Below are positions 42,440 to 51,651 of a stretch of 64,000 nucleotides of DNA, one piece after another. The translations under genes were made by a program, and so were the position numbers. The notes under the pieces are model-generated. The model saw only the letters and a program-made list of their open reading frames with translations, was not told the origin of the DNA and made no database searches. Origin of the DNA: Sandaracinaceae bacterium (lineage in GTDB: Bacteria > Myxococcota_A > Polyangia > Polyangiales > Sandaracinaceae); contig JACKEC010000030.1 in the NCBI GenBank assembly GCA_020633195.1, positions 62,001-126,000 on the forward strand, in the 5' to 3' direction. Position 1 is the stretch's first letter. Every line of letters starts with the position of its first letter.

Positions 42440-45400
42440 TGCCCTTCGACAACGAGATCAAAGACGCGAAGAACCGCGCGAACCAGGCCGACAAGGCGGC
42501 GAAGGACGTCGGCCAGGGCAAGGAGGACGTCGACCAGGCCGAGCAGGACCTGAAGGACGGCGATCAGGACACCGCCGACAAGGGCAGCAACGCGGCCCAC
42601 GACGGCGCGGACGCGCTGCGCGACGGAGACCAGGCGCTCAAGGACCTCGGCGTCCTCGGCCAGAACGACAACTCGATCACCGACGTCGCCGACGACATCG
42701 ACCAGCTCGCCGAGGACATCTTCGGCAAGAAGCACGCGCCGGACTCGCTCCCGCCGCTCCGCTATCGCCTGTTCTTCGGCAAGAAGGACGACCTCGAGGC
42801 GGGCCTCGAGAACCTCCTCGACGACGGGCTCGGCATCGGCGACTCGCTCCTCGAGGCAGGCGCCGACGCGATCGGCGTGGGCGACTACCTCGGCACCGAT
42901 CCGTTCAGCTCGGTGATGGAGAAGCACTCGCCCTTCAAGGAGGACCCGGCCGAGCTCGACGCCGCCGAGTCGGTGTGGAGCGTCGTACAGGTCCGCTGCG
43001 ACGAGGGGCTCAACCAGCTCTGGCGCTGCGAGCTGCTGCTCGTCGCCAGCGAGGTGCGCAACCCCGACCTCGAGGACCAGAACGATCAGGAGAGCTCCGC
43101 GGGCGGGCTCGTCGATCAGGTCGCCGGCCCGATCAAGGGCGTCATCGGGACCGTCGAGCAGATCGCGGGCGTCTTCGACAACGACCCGAACGCGCCGCCG
43201 CCGGAGTCGCCACTCGCGAAGCGCGTCGCCGGGATCAAGGGCGCCGCGGATCGGCTGTCCAACGCGGGCGGCCTCGGCGACGCCATCGGCGCGGTGAGCG
43301 ACATCATCTTCGGCGAGGACCCCACCGCCACCCCCGACGGGCCCGTCTACATCAACGTCCCGCTCGACCCGGCCAACTTCCTCGGCCAGACGTGCAGCCT
43401 GCGCATCTCGCGCGAGTTCACGGCGCCGGCCGACCCGCAGGTGAACCCGTTCGACGTGCCGGGCTACTCGTTCAGCGCTCGCTACCTGACGGGCGTCGTC
43501 ACGGAGATGGACGACCTCGGCCTGCGCCAGCAGAAGCTCGCCCCGGGCATCGGGAGCACGGAGGTCCAGACGCGCTGGATCCGCCTCGTGCTCCGCCCCC
43601 AGATGGCCAAGCTCGCGCTGCGCCGCGACTACCGCGTCTTCAACGAGCTCAACGCCATCGCGATCGTGCGCGAGGTGTTCCGCAGCGCGGGCGTCTACGG
43701 CTTCCTCCCCGACGTGCCCGGGATCGGGATGGCGACCGACGCGCTCGGCGACCTCGCGAGCAACATCCCGTTCGTCGGCAACGCCGCCTCGGACGCGATC
43801 AGCGGTCAGTTCATCAAGCTGATGCCGCCGCCCTCGACGAACGCGGATCTGGCCAAGGCCGGCGCGAAGATGCCGACCGAGGACTGGACCCAGGAGCGCG
43901 AGATGTGCGTGCAGTACGGCGAGACGGACCTCGACTTCGTCCGCCGGATCCTCGAGGAGGAGGGGATCCACTTCACCTTCACGTGCCGCCGCGGCTTCGA
44001 GCGCATCGTGCTCGTGCACGACCCGTCCGAGCTCGATCAGGCGCCCAGCGTCGACGGGCGCGCGGCGCCCTACTACTGGCCCCACTGGCAGACCGTCCCG
44101 CAGGTCGAGACCGTCCGGGACGTCGCCGAGTGGCGCAAGGTCCGGCCGGCCAAGGTCACGCTGCGCGACTTCAGCTACTCCGTCGCCGACCAGAAGGCCA
44201 CCGAGCTCGTCGAGCCGGTCGTCAACTCGCCCGCCGTGCTGATGGGCGCCACGCCCGAGGCGAGCCTCGCGTACGGCGAGCGCTACGAGTACCCGGGCAA
44301 GTACCCCTTCCAGTACCTCGGCAAGGAGGCGATCCACTACGAGCGCTACGGCCAGGGGAAGCTCGACCGCAACTTGCCTTTCCTGCGACTCGAGGAGGAG
44401 GTGACCCGGTCGCGCCGGGTCCGCCTCCGGACGAACATCATCGGCGCGGCGGCCGACACCACCGTGCGCGTCCGCGGCTACGTGTTCGACCGCGACGGGC
44501 TCGTGCCCCCGGCGCCGCCGACCGACGCGCCGCCGGCCGATCACGTCATCATCGAGCGGATCCGCTGGACGGGCTCGGGCCGCGCCGCGACGAGCTACAC
44601 CGCCGGCCCGAACTACCCGCTCGACACGAGCGCGCCGGACTACGACAACGAGATTGTCGGCTGGTGGATCAACCACGCGATCCCCGGCGTCACGCCGGTC
44701 CGCCCGCCGCGCGTGACGCCCAAGCCGCGCGTCACCTCGATGACCACCGCGACGGTCGTCGACTGGACCGGCGACCACGACGAGGACGAGGAGATCGAGC
44801 ACGAGCACCCGTCCACGGTGCGGGTCCGCGTCCGCTTCCACTGGGACCGGCGCGGTGAGCTCCCGCTCGGGATCCTGCCGCCCATCGGCTACATCGCGGA
44901 GCGCGGCAAGACGTGCTGGTGCCGCGTGAGCCAGGCGTGGGCCGGCGACGACTTCGGCGTCCTGTTCGTGCCGCGGATCGGCAGCGAGGTGATCGTCGCG
45001 TTCGACAACGGCGACCCCGACCGGCCCGTGATCGTCGGGAGCCTCTACGACGGTGAGCACCCGGTCCCGCAGCCCGGCCGCGAGGTGCCGCGCGAGGGCT
45101 TCGAGCCGCCCAAGGCCGAGGCCGTGCAGATGAACACCATCGCGACGCGGACGTCGCCGTGGGACGAGGACGACGGCGTCTCGAGCGAGCTCACGTTCGA
45201 CGACACCAACAAGAGCGAGCGCGTCTTCCTCAAGGCCGGCCGCCACCTGATCGAGGAGGTCCGCGCCGATCACCTCACCACCGTCGTCGGAGAACAGACC
45301 AACGAGGTGGGCCGCCACCAGGGCGAGATCGTCGAGCTCCGGCAGAAGACCCAGGTGGAGAAGAACCGCGACAAGACAATCGGGCGCAGCCAGGTGGAGA

Positions 45401-46101
45401 CGATCCGCGGCGCGCGCGAGGTCCGGGTGAACGAGCACCAGAAGACGCTCGTGACGCTCGACCACGCCGAGACGGTGAAGGGCGTGCAGCGCCTCGTGGT
45501 CAAGGGTGACCGCGAGCTGAAGGTGCACGGTCGCCGCGAGACGATCGTCGGCAAGGAAGGCGACGAGACGCCGGCTCACGACCTGCACGACGTCACCGGC
45601 GACAAGACCTGCACCATCGAGGGGACGCTGAAGGTGCGCGCGAAGGCCCTCGCGGTCGGCCAGCCCACGGAGGGCGCGATCGCGCCGGACTCCTCGCTCG
45701 AGTCGGGCCCCGGCGCCGACGGAGAGCCCCGGCTCGTGGCGAAGTCCGAGATCGGCTACCGGCTGACCGCCGACCAGGAGGTCCGCATCGTCTCCAACGA
45801 GTCGAGCGTCGAGCTGATCGCCACCAAGGGCTTCTCGTCGACCGTCGAGCTCCCGATGATCGAGCTCGGCCATCCCGCGGCCGGCGGCCTGACCGTGTGG
45901 CACCCGACGCGCGTCCAGATCCACACGGAGCACGGCGTGATGGTGGCGGTCGGCGACTCGATCCGACTGCGCGCGATGGGCGACACGGACGCGGAGGTCG
46001 CGGTCGGCGCCTCCGGGGTCCTGCTCAGCGGCAAGGTCGGCATCGTCGACGCCAACAAAGAGATCCGCGACGGCAGCGGCGTGCAGACGGTGGGGGAGTA
46101 A
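42439..46101 (+). CDS. VgrG-family spike protein 2 with N-terminal helical extension
   Basis: 1220 aa from ATG 42439, sharing one base with the upstream TAA. Residues 1-80 are a charged Ala/Asp/Lys helical region (KNRANQADKAAKDVGQGKED). The gp27-like base runs about 175-780, with two insertions of hydrophobic, Gly/Ala-rich helix (LVDQVAGPIKGVIGTVEQIA near 215; ALGDLASNIPFVGNAASDAI near 435) and the family motif QYGETDLDFVRRILEEEGIH near 491. The gp5-like OB domain is at about 795-870 (RVRVRFHWDRRGELPLG, GDPDRPVIVGSLYDGEHPV). Needle strands with repeats such as VVGEQTNEVGRHQGEIVELR follow, then a closing segment. Same operon as spike proteins 1 and 3. Confidence 0.88.
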   Translation: MPFDNEIKDAKNRANQADKAAKDVGQGKEDVDQAEQDLKDGDQDTADKGSNAAHDGADALRDGDQALKDLGVLGQNDNSITDVADDIDQLAEDIFGKKHAPDSLPPLRYRLFFGKKDDLEAGLENLLDDGLGIGDSLLEAGADAIGVGDYLGTDPFSSVMEKHSPFKEDPAELDAAESVWSVVQVRCDEGLNQLWRCELLLVASEVRNPDLEDQNDQESSAGGLVDQVAGPIKGVIGTVEQIAGVFDNDPNAPPPESPLAKRVAGIKGAADRLSNAGGLGDAIGAVSDIIFGEDPTATPDGPVYINVPLDPANFLGQTCSLRISREFTAPADPQVNPFDVPGYSFSARYLTGVVTEMDDLGLRQQKLAPGIGSTEVQTRWIRLVLRPQMAKLALRRDYRVFNELNAIAIVREVFRSAGVYGFLPDVPGIGMATDALGDLASNIPFVGNAASDAISGQFIKLMPPPSTNADLAKAGAKMPTEDWTQEREMCVQYGETDLDFVRRILEEEGIHFTFTCRRGFERIVLVHDPSELDQAPSVDGRAAPYYWPHWQTVPQVETVRDVAEWRKVRPAKVTLRDFSYSVADQKATELVEPVVNSPAVLMGATPEASLAYGERYEYPGKYPFQYLGKEAIHYERYGQGKLDRNLPFLRLEEEVTRSRRVRLRTNIIGAAADTTVRVRGYVFDRDGLVPPAPPTDAPPADHVIIERIRWTGSGRAATSYTAGPNYPLDTSAPDYDNEIVGWWINHAIPGVTPVRPPRVTPKPRVTSMTTATVVDWTGDHDEDEEIEHEHPSTVRVRVRFHWDRRGELPLGILPPIGYIAERGKTCWCRVSQAWAGDDFGVLFVPRIGSEVIVAFDNGDPDRPVIVGSLYDGEHPVPQPGREVPREGFEPPKAEAVQMNTIATRTSPWDEDDGVSSELTFDDTNKSERVFLKAGRHLIEEVRADHLTTVVGEQTNEVGRHQGEIVELRQKTQVEKNRDKTIGRSQVETIRGAREVRVNEHQKTLVTLDHAETVKGVQRLVVKGDRELKVHGRRETIVGKEGDETPAHDLHDVTGDKTCTIEGTLKVRAKALAVGQPTEGAIAPDSSLESGPGADGEPRLVAKSEIGYRLTADQEVRIVSNESSVELIATKGFSSTVELPMIELGHPAAGGLTVWHPTRVQIHTEHGVMVAVGDSIRLRAMGDTDAEVAVGASGVLLSGKVGIVDANKEIRDGSGVQTVGE

Positions 46102-46104
46102 TCG

Positions 46105-49100
46105 ATGGGGCTCTTCGACGGTTTGGAAGACCCGCTCGGCGAGGTCTCGGATGCGCTGAGCGACTTCGGCGCCGACGACGAGGCGAACGACCTCGACAAG
46201 GCGACCGCGTGGATCCAATCGCGGATCGACGCCTCCGGCACGATCCCGACGCTGCGCGCGCGCTTCCTCATCGGGCCGTTCAAGCCCAAGACCGTCCCGA
46301 TCGATCAGGTGGACTGGGCCGACGCGATCGTGCAGGCCGGCGGCATCGGCGAGAAGCTCCTGCAGCAAGCGGGCGTCGCGCAGGCCGGCTACGCCGAGCT
46401 CGGCGCGGCCGCCCTCGAGCAGGAGCTCGACAAGCGCTTCGACATCGAGAAGGCGCACGAGCCGCCCATGCACTGGGTCGAGTCGCTGACCGTGGACGAG
46501 GGCCTGAGCTCCGTGTGGACGGCGACGGTGATCCTCCAGAAGCCCGACGCGGCAGCGATCGCGGCCGCGCAGCTCGGCCTCAACGCCCCGCCCAAGGACC
46601 TGGTCGCCGACGTCCAGCGCGCCTTCCGCGACGACGACGGGGACGGCTGGTGGGAGCTCGCGGATTTCGGGACGCTGGGCACGGACATCGCGCAGGCGAT
46701 GTTCACGCCGGACCAGCTCGCCGATCAGGTGTGGGACACGGAGAACCCGGACAAGCTCGACCGCGATCCGACCCGCGTCACCCCCGATCACACGATCGAC
46801 ACGGGCGTGCCGTTCGTCGGCAAGACCCTCGCGCGCGACTACCTCGGCGCGTTCGCCCGGGTCAGCCTCGCCCGGCGCTTCGACGACGACTACTTCACGC
46901 TCAACGAGCGCTGGTTCAGCGGCCGCGTCACCGCGTTCGAGGATCTCGGCTACGATCCGGGCCGCCGCGTGCGCCGCGTGCGCGTCACCATCCAGCCGCA
47001 CCTCGCGCAGCTCGGCCTGCGACGCCGCCACCGCGCGTTCAAGAACATGAACGCTGTGCAGATCTGCCGGCAGCTCCTCGTCGAGCACGGCATCTACCAG
47101 CAGGACTCGACCAAGGACGCGACCGGCACCGCGATCCGCTGGGCGCCCGGCGGTCGCGAGCTGTTCGGCCCGCTCGGCGTGCCGGACGCGGCGACCGCGG
47201 CGATCGGGAAGCTCTCGGGCATCGACCCGTTCGGGGTCGGCGAGAAGGTGAGCGGCGCCGTCAACGACCTCCTCGAGCAGCCGCTCGAGGACTGGCGCCC
47301 CAAGCGCGAGTACTGCGTGCAGTACGGCGAGACCGACCTCGAGCTGTTCGAGCGCCTCCTCGCGGAGGAGGGCCTCAGCTACTTCTTCGAGCACCGAGAG
47401 CGCCTCGAGACGCTCGTGATCTGCGAGGACCCGCGCCTCGCCGGCAAGAAGGTCCTCACCGCCGGGCGCCTGCCGGTGATCGCGTGCCCCGGCCCGACGC
47501 CGACGGCCCTCGCGATCAGCGAGCGCGCGTGGAACGTGGGCGTCGCGCGCAAGCCGGTGCCGTCGGGGGTGACCGTCCGCGACCGCACGTACACGCGGCC
47601 CTACGACCCGACCGATCTCAAGGCGGGCGAGTCGCTCGACCTCTTGAGCCCGTCCAACCTGTCGTCGCTGACCACGCTCGGCGGCCTCGAGCAGCTCGCC
47701 AACCAGGCGGTCGGCCTCGCCGGCGAGCTCACCGGCGCGGCGGGCACCGAGGACTACGCGGGCCCCGAGGCGCAGTGGTTCGAGTGGGGCGGCCTCGAGT
47801 ACCCGGTCGCCGAGGACCCGCAGGATCCCTTCGGCTACGAGATGTACGACGGCCCGCCGATGGCGCAGCTCCACCTCGAGGGCTTCCGCGCCGAGGGGGC
47901 GGTGGCGCGCGGGCTGAGCGACTGCGCGACCTTCGCGCCGGGCGCGAGCACGCGGATCCTCCACGGCGCCTTCGACGTGCTCCACCCGCCGGTGCAGAAG
48001 CCGCAACGTTTCTTGATCACTCGCGTCCGGCACTCGGCCAGCCCGCTCGGCGTCATAGGCCCGAGCGGCTTCCTCCGCCGCTACGAGATGAACTACGCCA
48101 ACTCCTTCGAGGCGATGAACATCGCCCTCCCCTATCGGCCCGCGCGCCCGGCGGACAAGCCCCGCGTCCGCGGGGTGCACACGGCGGTCGTCATCGACGT
48201 CGACCGCGGCGAGGACCCCACCACGAGCCCGTCCGAGGTGAGCGTCCCCGAGCCGCAGTCGGCGTGGCGCGTGCGCGTGCGCATGCCGTGGGAGCGCAGC
48301 GGCGAGGCGTTCGTGGCGGGAGACGGCGACCAGGTCGCGGCGGCGACCAAAGGCGAGGAGGGGTCGCGCTGGCTCCGGTTCGCGCAGCCGTTCACCGGCG
48401 CGGGCTTCGGGTGGCTGCTCGTCCCGCGGGTCGGGATGGAGGTCGCGATCGGCTACGAGGAGGGCGACCCCGATCGCCCCTACGTCCTGGGCGCGCTCTA
48501 CTCGGACGCGTTCGATCGCGAGACGGGCGCGCGCCACGCGTCGAGCGAGAGCCCGCGCGATCGCGACGCGGGGCGGGTCGACTTCTCGGCGCGCATGCAG
48601 AACAGCGGCTTCACCACCCGCTCGTGGCCGCAGACCGAGCGCGGCGCAAACGTCCGCGGCAACCGGCTGCGCTTCGACGACACCGCGGGTGGCGAGGACG
48701 AGCACAAGGGCCACGGCCGCGTCGAGGTCTTCGCGCAGAACGACCTCGCCAAGGAGGTCGGCAAGAAGAGCGAGGACGAGAAGATCGGTGACCACGTGAC
48801 CACGGTCCGGGTCGACCAGCACCTCGACGTGGGCGCCGATCAGCGAGAGCTCGTCCACGGCGATCAGACGCTGCTCGCGCGCTTCGACTCGCCGAGCCCT
48901 ACCGAGTGGGGCCGCGAGGTCGACATCAAGGGCGACGAGAAGGTCGAGGTCGGCGGCGGCGAGCGCACGGACGACCACGCGGACAAGCCCGATCGGGACG
49001 CGATGATCGACCTCGTCGAGAAGGACGACACGCTCAAGGTGGGCAAGAGCCGCCAGCTGCACGTCGCGGGCGGCGAGACGATCCGGATCGAGGGCGAGGG

Positions 49101-49716
49101 CGCGTCGGCGGAGAAGCCCGGCCGCTTCCTCGACGTCGCCAAGGGCAATTCGACGGTCACGATCGACGACGAGGACCGCTACGTCGTCACCGGCGATCGT
49201 CGCGTGAAGGTCGCCGGCGCCTACACGTTGAAGGCGAAGTACATCGACATGAAGTCGGTGACCTCGGGCGAATTCGACGGGCCCGGCGAGGGCGAGGAGA
49301 ACGGCGGCCTCGTGATCGACGAGAAGGGCGCGTCGCTCACCTCCAAGGGGCCGGCCACGATCGAGACCGAGACCTTCACGGCCGAGAGCCGCGCCGGGCG
49401 GGTGCTCGTGAAGGCGGCGACGAGCATCACCGTCCACGACGGCAGCGGTCAGGGGAACCGCTTCGTGCTCGACGCGAGGACGAAGACCATCACCGTGCGC
49501 GCCGCCACGGGGGCCACGCTGAAGGTCGGGCTCGACGCGGCGGGCCTCGAGATGAACGAGAGCAAGCTCGAGCTCGCCGCGACGCCCTCGAAGTGGAGCG
49601 TCGTGCTCGGGCCGCTCGGGACGATGAGCACGATCGAGGGCCCCACCGTGAAGTTCCACGCGACCGACGAGATCTGGCTGCACGCTCCCTCGATCCCGAT
49701 CGGCGAGGAGGGCTGA
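46105..49716 (+). CDS. VgrG-family spike protein 3
   Basis: 1203 aa from ATG 46105, 3 nt after the previous stop. N-terminal ~120 residues are helical (GEKLLQQAGVAQAGYAELGA). The gp27-like base shows the family motif QYGETDLELFERLLAEEGLS near 403 and an extra helical hydrophobic insertion near 515-535 (SLTTLGGLEQLANQAVGLAG). The OB domain is at about 721-805 (WRVRVRMPWERSGEAFVAGD, GDPDRPYVLGALYSD). Needle strands follow (VRVDQHLDVGADQRELVHGD, REVDIKGDEKVEVGG), ending in strand-rich VTIDDEDRYVVTGDRRVKVA. No fused effector domain or C-terminal coiled coil. Its stop overlaps the next start by 1 nt. Confidence 0.88.
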   Translation: MGLFDGLEDPLGEVSDALSDFGADDEANDLDKATAWIQSRIDASGTIPTLRARFLIGPFKPKTVPIDQVDWADAIVQAGGIGEKLLQQAGVAQAGYAELGAAALEQELDKRFDIEKAHEPPMHWVESLTVDEGLSSVWTATVILQKPDAAAIAAAQLGLNAPPKDLVADVQRAFRDDDGDGWWELADFGTLGTDIAQAMFTPDQLADQVWDTENPDKLDRDPTRVTPDHTIDTGVPFVGKTLARDYLGAFARVSLARRFDDDYFTLNERWFSGRVTAFEDLGYDPGRRVRRVRVTIQPHLAQLGLRRRHRAFKNMNAVQICRQLLVEHGIYQQDSTKDATGTAIRWAPGGRELFGPLGVPDAATAAIGKLSGIDPFGVGEKVSGAVNDLLEQPLEDWRPKREYCVQYGETDLELFERLLAEEGLSYFFEHRERLETLVICEDPRLAGKKVLTAGRLPVIACPGPTPTALAISERAWNVGVARKPVPSGVTVRDRTYTRPYDPTDLKAGESLDLLSPSNLSSLTTLGGLEQLANQAVGLAGELTGAAGTEDYAGPEAQWFEWGGLEYPVAEDPQDPFGYEMYDGPPMAQLHLEGFRAEGAVARGLSDCATFAPGASTRILHGAFDVLHPPVQKPQRFLITRVRHSASPLGVIGPSGFLRRYEMNYANSFEAMNIALPYRPARPADKPRVRGVHTAVVIDVDRGEDPTTSPSEVSVPEPQSAWRVRVRMPWERSGEAFVAGDGDQVAAATKGEEGSRWLRFAQPFTGAGFGWLLVPRVGMEVAIGYEEGDPDRPYVLGALYSDAFDRETGARHASSESPRDRDAGRVDFSARMQNSGFTTRSWPQTERGANVRGNRLRFDDTAGGEDEHKGHGRVEVFAQNDLAKEVGKKSEDEKIGDHVTTVRVDQHLDVGADQRELVHGDQTLLARFDSPSPTEWGREVDIKGDEKVEVGGGERTDDHADKPDRDAMIDLVEKDDTLKVGKSRQLHVAGGETIRIEGEGASAEKPGRFLDVAKGNSTVTIDDEDRYVVTGDRRVKVAGAYTLKAKYIDMKSVTSGEFDGPGEGEENGGLVIDEKGASLTSKGPATIETETFTAESRAGRVLVKAATSITVHDGSGQGNRFVLDARTKTITVRAATGATLKVGLDAAGLEMNESKLELAATPSKWSVVLGPLGTMSTIEGPTVKFHATDEIWLHAPSIPIGEEG

Positions 49717-51113
49717 TGGAGAGCCATCGCCGCCCCATCCGGGAGCTCGCCGAGGCGCTGCGCGCGTTCGTGGGGATCCCGCGCGCTCAGCTCTTCCACG
49801 TCACGACCGACGCGGCGCTCCACGACTCGGTGGCCGAGGTCGCGATGAGCTTCGAGCACCACGCCGACAACGTGAGCCCGTTCGTGCGGCTCGACGAGGC
49901 GTACTCCGCCGACGGCGCGGGCTGGGATCGGTGCGCCGCGACCCTGCGGGCCGATCACGCGAAGCGCCGCGAGGCGATGGCGAAGCACGGCTACGCGCTC
50001 GGAGCGCTCGGCGCGGACATGGTCGGGAGCACCCCGCTGGCGCGCCTCGGCGCGACGCTGTCGGCCGTCCTCGCCGCGCAGTGCGCGCCGCTCTCGGGCC
50101 TGCTCCTCGTCCTCGCGCCCGGTCACGTGGAGGATCCCACGGCCTTCGAGCGCGACCTCGGCGAGCTGACGCGCCGGCTCCCGACGGTGCGCTGGATCCT
50201 GATCGAGCGCGAGACCTGCTCCATCGGCCCCGAGCTCGCGACCGCCACGCGCGCCGGTCACGCCCGCGCGCTCGTCGACGAGGACGAGGCGGTCCGCGAG
50301 CTCGAGGCCAAGCTCGACGCCGCGAGCGTCACGTCGCTCGACGCCCCCGCGCCTGCGCAGACCGGCGCCGCCTGGCCCAAGGGCGCGCTGCCGCCCGGCG
50401 CGGCCGGCAGCAACGCGAGGCGGAGCGCGGCCGTCGCGAGCGTCGCCGCGAGCCTCGGGCTGCCCGCCGCGCTCTTCACCGGCGCGCTGCGCGACCTGCG
50501 CAACCACGTCCTTCGCGGCGCGGTCGCGCTGCGGCGCGGCGATCCGGTCGCGGCGGCGCGCTGCCAGGGTCAGGCCGCCAAGGCCGCCGCGGCGGCCGGC
50601 ATGGATCGCGAGGCCACGCTGATGGAGATGGTCCTCGCGAGCTACCTCGTGGCCGCCGAGCAGCGCGGCCTCGCCCGCGAGCGCTACCAGGCGTGCGCGG
50701 ACCGCGCGAACGGCAAGGGATGGTTCGACCTCGCGGCGCAGTCGCTGATGGCCATCGGCTCGCTGCACCTGCTCGACCGCGACAGGAGCGCGGCGTCGGT
50801 CGCGTACGGCTGGGCCGGCCGCGCGGCGCGCGACGGGCACCACGACGGCCTCGCGATCGAGGGCTTCCGCATGGCCGGGCAGTGCGCGGCCGAGGACGGC
50901 AACCGCGACCTCGCGGGGCGCCTCTTCTCCGAGGCGCTCGCGATCGCCGCTCCGATGGGCGACCCGGCGGCCGGCCGCACCAGCGCGCCGATCGCCGCGC
51001 GGCAGCTCGCCGATCACTTCGAGCGCCTGGGCTCACGCCCGCAGGCGCTCTCGCTCCGAGAGCAGGCAGACCGGATGGAGGCCGCCGCGCGCGGCGAAGG
51101 GGAGGCGGCATGA
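49716..51113 (+). CDS. Unrecognised 465-aa helical-repeat protein of the VgrG operon (adaptor candidate)
   Basis: 465 aa from ATG 49716 (TGATG overlap with the third VgrG gene). The N-terminal ~185 residues form an alpha/beta-looking domain (AQLFHVTTDAALHDSVAEVA, LSGLLLVLAPGHVEDPTAF, VRWILIERETCSIGPELA). A Pro/Ala linker follows, and from about 250 there are tandem helical hairpins of TPR type (GAVALRRGDPVAAARCQGQA, EMVLASYLVAAEQRGLARER, QSLMAIGSLHLLDRDRSAAS, FRMAGQCAAEDGNRDLAGRL). It sits exactly between the spikes and the PAAR/Rhs genes, where effector-loading chaperones are found in other type VI loci, but it does not match the DUF4123, DUF1795 or DUF2169 adaptors I know. Confidence 0.75.
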   Translation: MESHRRPIRELAEALRAFVGIPRAQLFHVTTDAALHDSVAEVAMSFEHHADNVSPFVRLDEAYSADGAGWDRCAATLRADHAKRREAMAKHGYALGALGADMVGSTPLARLGATLSAVLAAQCAPLSGLLLVLAPGHVEDPTAFERDLGELTRRLPTVRWILIERETCSIGPELATATRAGHARALVDEDEAVRELEAKLDAASVTSLDAPAPAQTGAAWPKGALPPGAAGSNARRSAAVASVAASLGLPAALFTGALRDLRNHVLRGAVALRRGDPVAAARCQGQAAKAAAAAGMDREATLMEMVLASYLVAAEQRGLARERYQACADRANGKGWFDLAAQSLMAIGSLHLLDRDRSAASVAYGWAGRAARDGHHDGLAIEGFRMAGQCAAEDGNRDLAGRLFSEALAIAAPMGDPAAGRTSAPIAARQLADHFERLGSRPQALSLREQADRMEAAARGEGEAA

Positions 51114-51643
51114 TCGGCGGCAAGGACGACGACCTCGTGGTCGGGCTGTGCATGCACATGGAGCTGGTGCCGATGCCCGCGCCGACCCCGACCCCGATCC
51201 CCCACCCGTTCCTCGCGACGATCGGGGACCCGAGCCGCAAGGCCGCCAAGGCGGTCGGCCAGCCGATGAAGGCCGCCGCGGACGCCGAGGACATCGACGA
51301 GCGCCCGGTGACGATCAACGGCGCGCTGTGCACGAACGTCGGCACGATCACCAAGAACTCTTCCGCGCTCCCGCACATGCCGTTGCCCCCCGGGACCGGG
51401 TGGGCGCCGATGCCCAAGCCGCCCAAGGCGATGGTCGGCATCCTCGCGACGCCGCCGCCGCCCGACCTCCCCGTCTGCCCCGCGGGCGACGCGCTGATGG
51501 ACAAGGGCTCGGGCGCGGTGAACTTCGGCGACGGCGAGATCGTGCGCCTCGGCGACACCTGCGCGAGCTGCAGCGAGCCCGCGCGGCAGGTCTCCACCGT
51601 GATCGCGATTCCGCTGGGCCCGCCCGTGCTGGTGCTCGGATAA
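51110..51643 (+). CDS. PAAR-like (DUF4150-type) spike-tip protein
   Basis: 177 aa from ATG 51110, overlapping the previous stop by 4 nt. Starts with short strands and a Pro-rich region (LVPMPAPTPTPIPHPFLATI), then TINGALCTNVGTITKNSSAL, LPHMPLPPGTGW, and a Cys-containing end GDGEIVRLGDTCASCSEPAR. The repeated P-x-P and small-residue turn pattern with HMPLPPG is that of PAAR-like tip proteins that cap the VgrG trimer. No effector domain is fused. Length is within the usual range for stand-alone PAAR-like proteins. Confidence 0.78.
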   Translation: MIGGKDDDLVVGLCMHMELVPMPAPTPTPIPHPFLATIGDPSRKAAKAVGQPMKAAADAEDIDERPVTINGALCTNVGTITKNSSALPHMPLPPGTGWAPMPKPPKAMVGILATPPPPDLPVCPAGDALMDKGSGAVNFGDGEIVRLGDTCASCSEPARQVSTVIAIPLGPPVLVLG

Positions 51644-51651
51644 TCGCCGCC

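Noticed and set aside
42100..49683. Very long minus-strand open frame (over 2500 codons) opposite the VgrG genes.
   Set aside because: It mirrors codon bias of the plus-strand genes, shows only low-complexity Arg/Val/Leu/Asp-rich sequence and has no recognisable motif.
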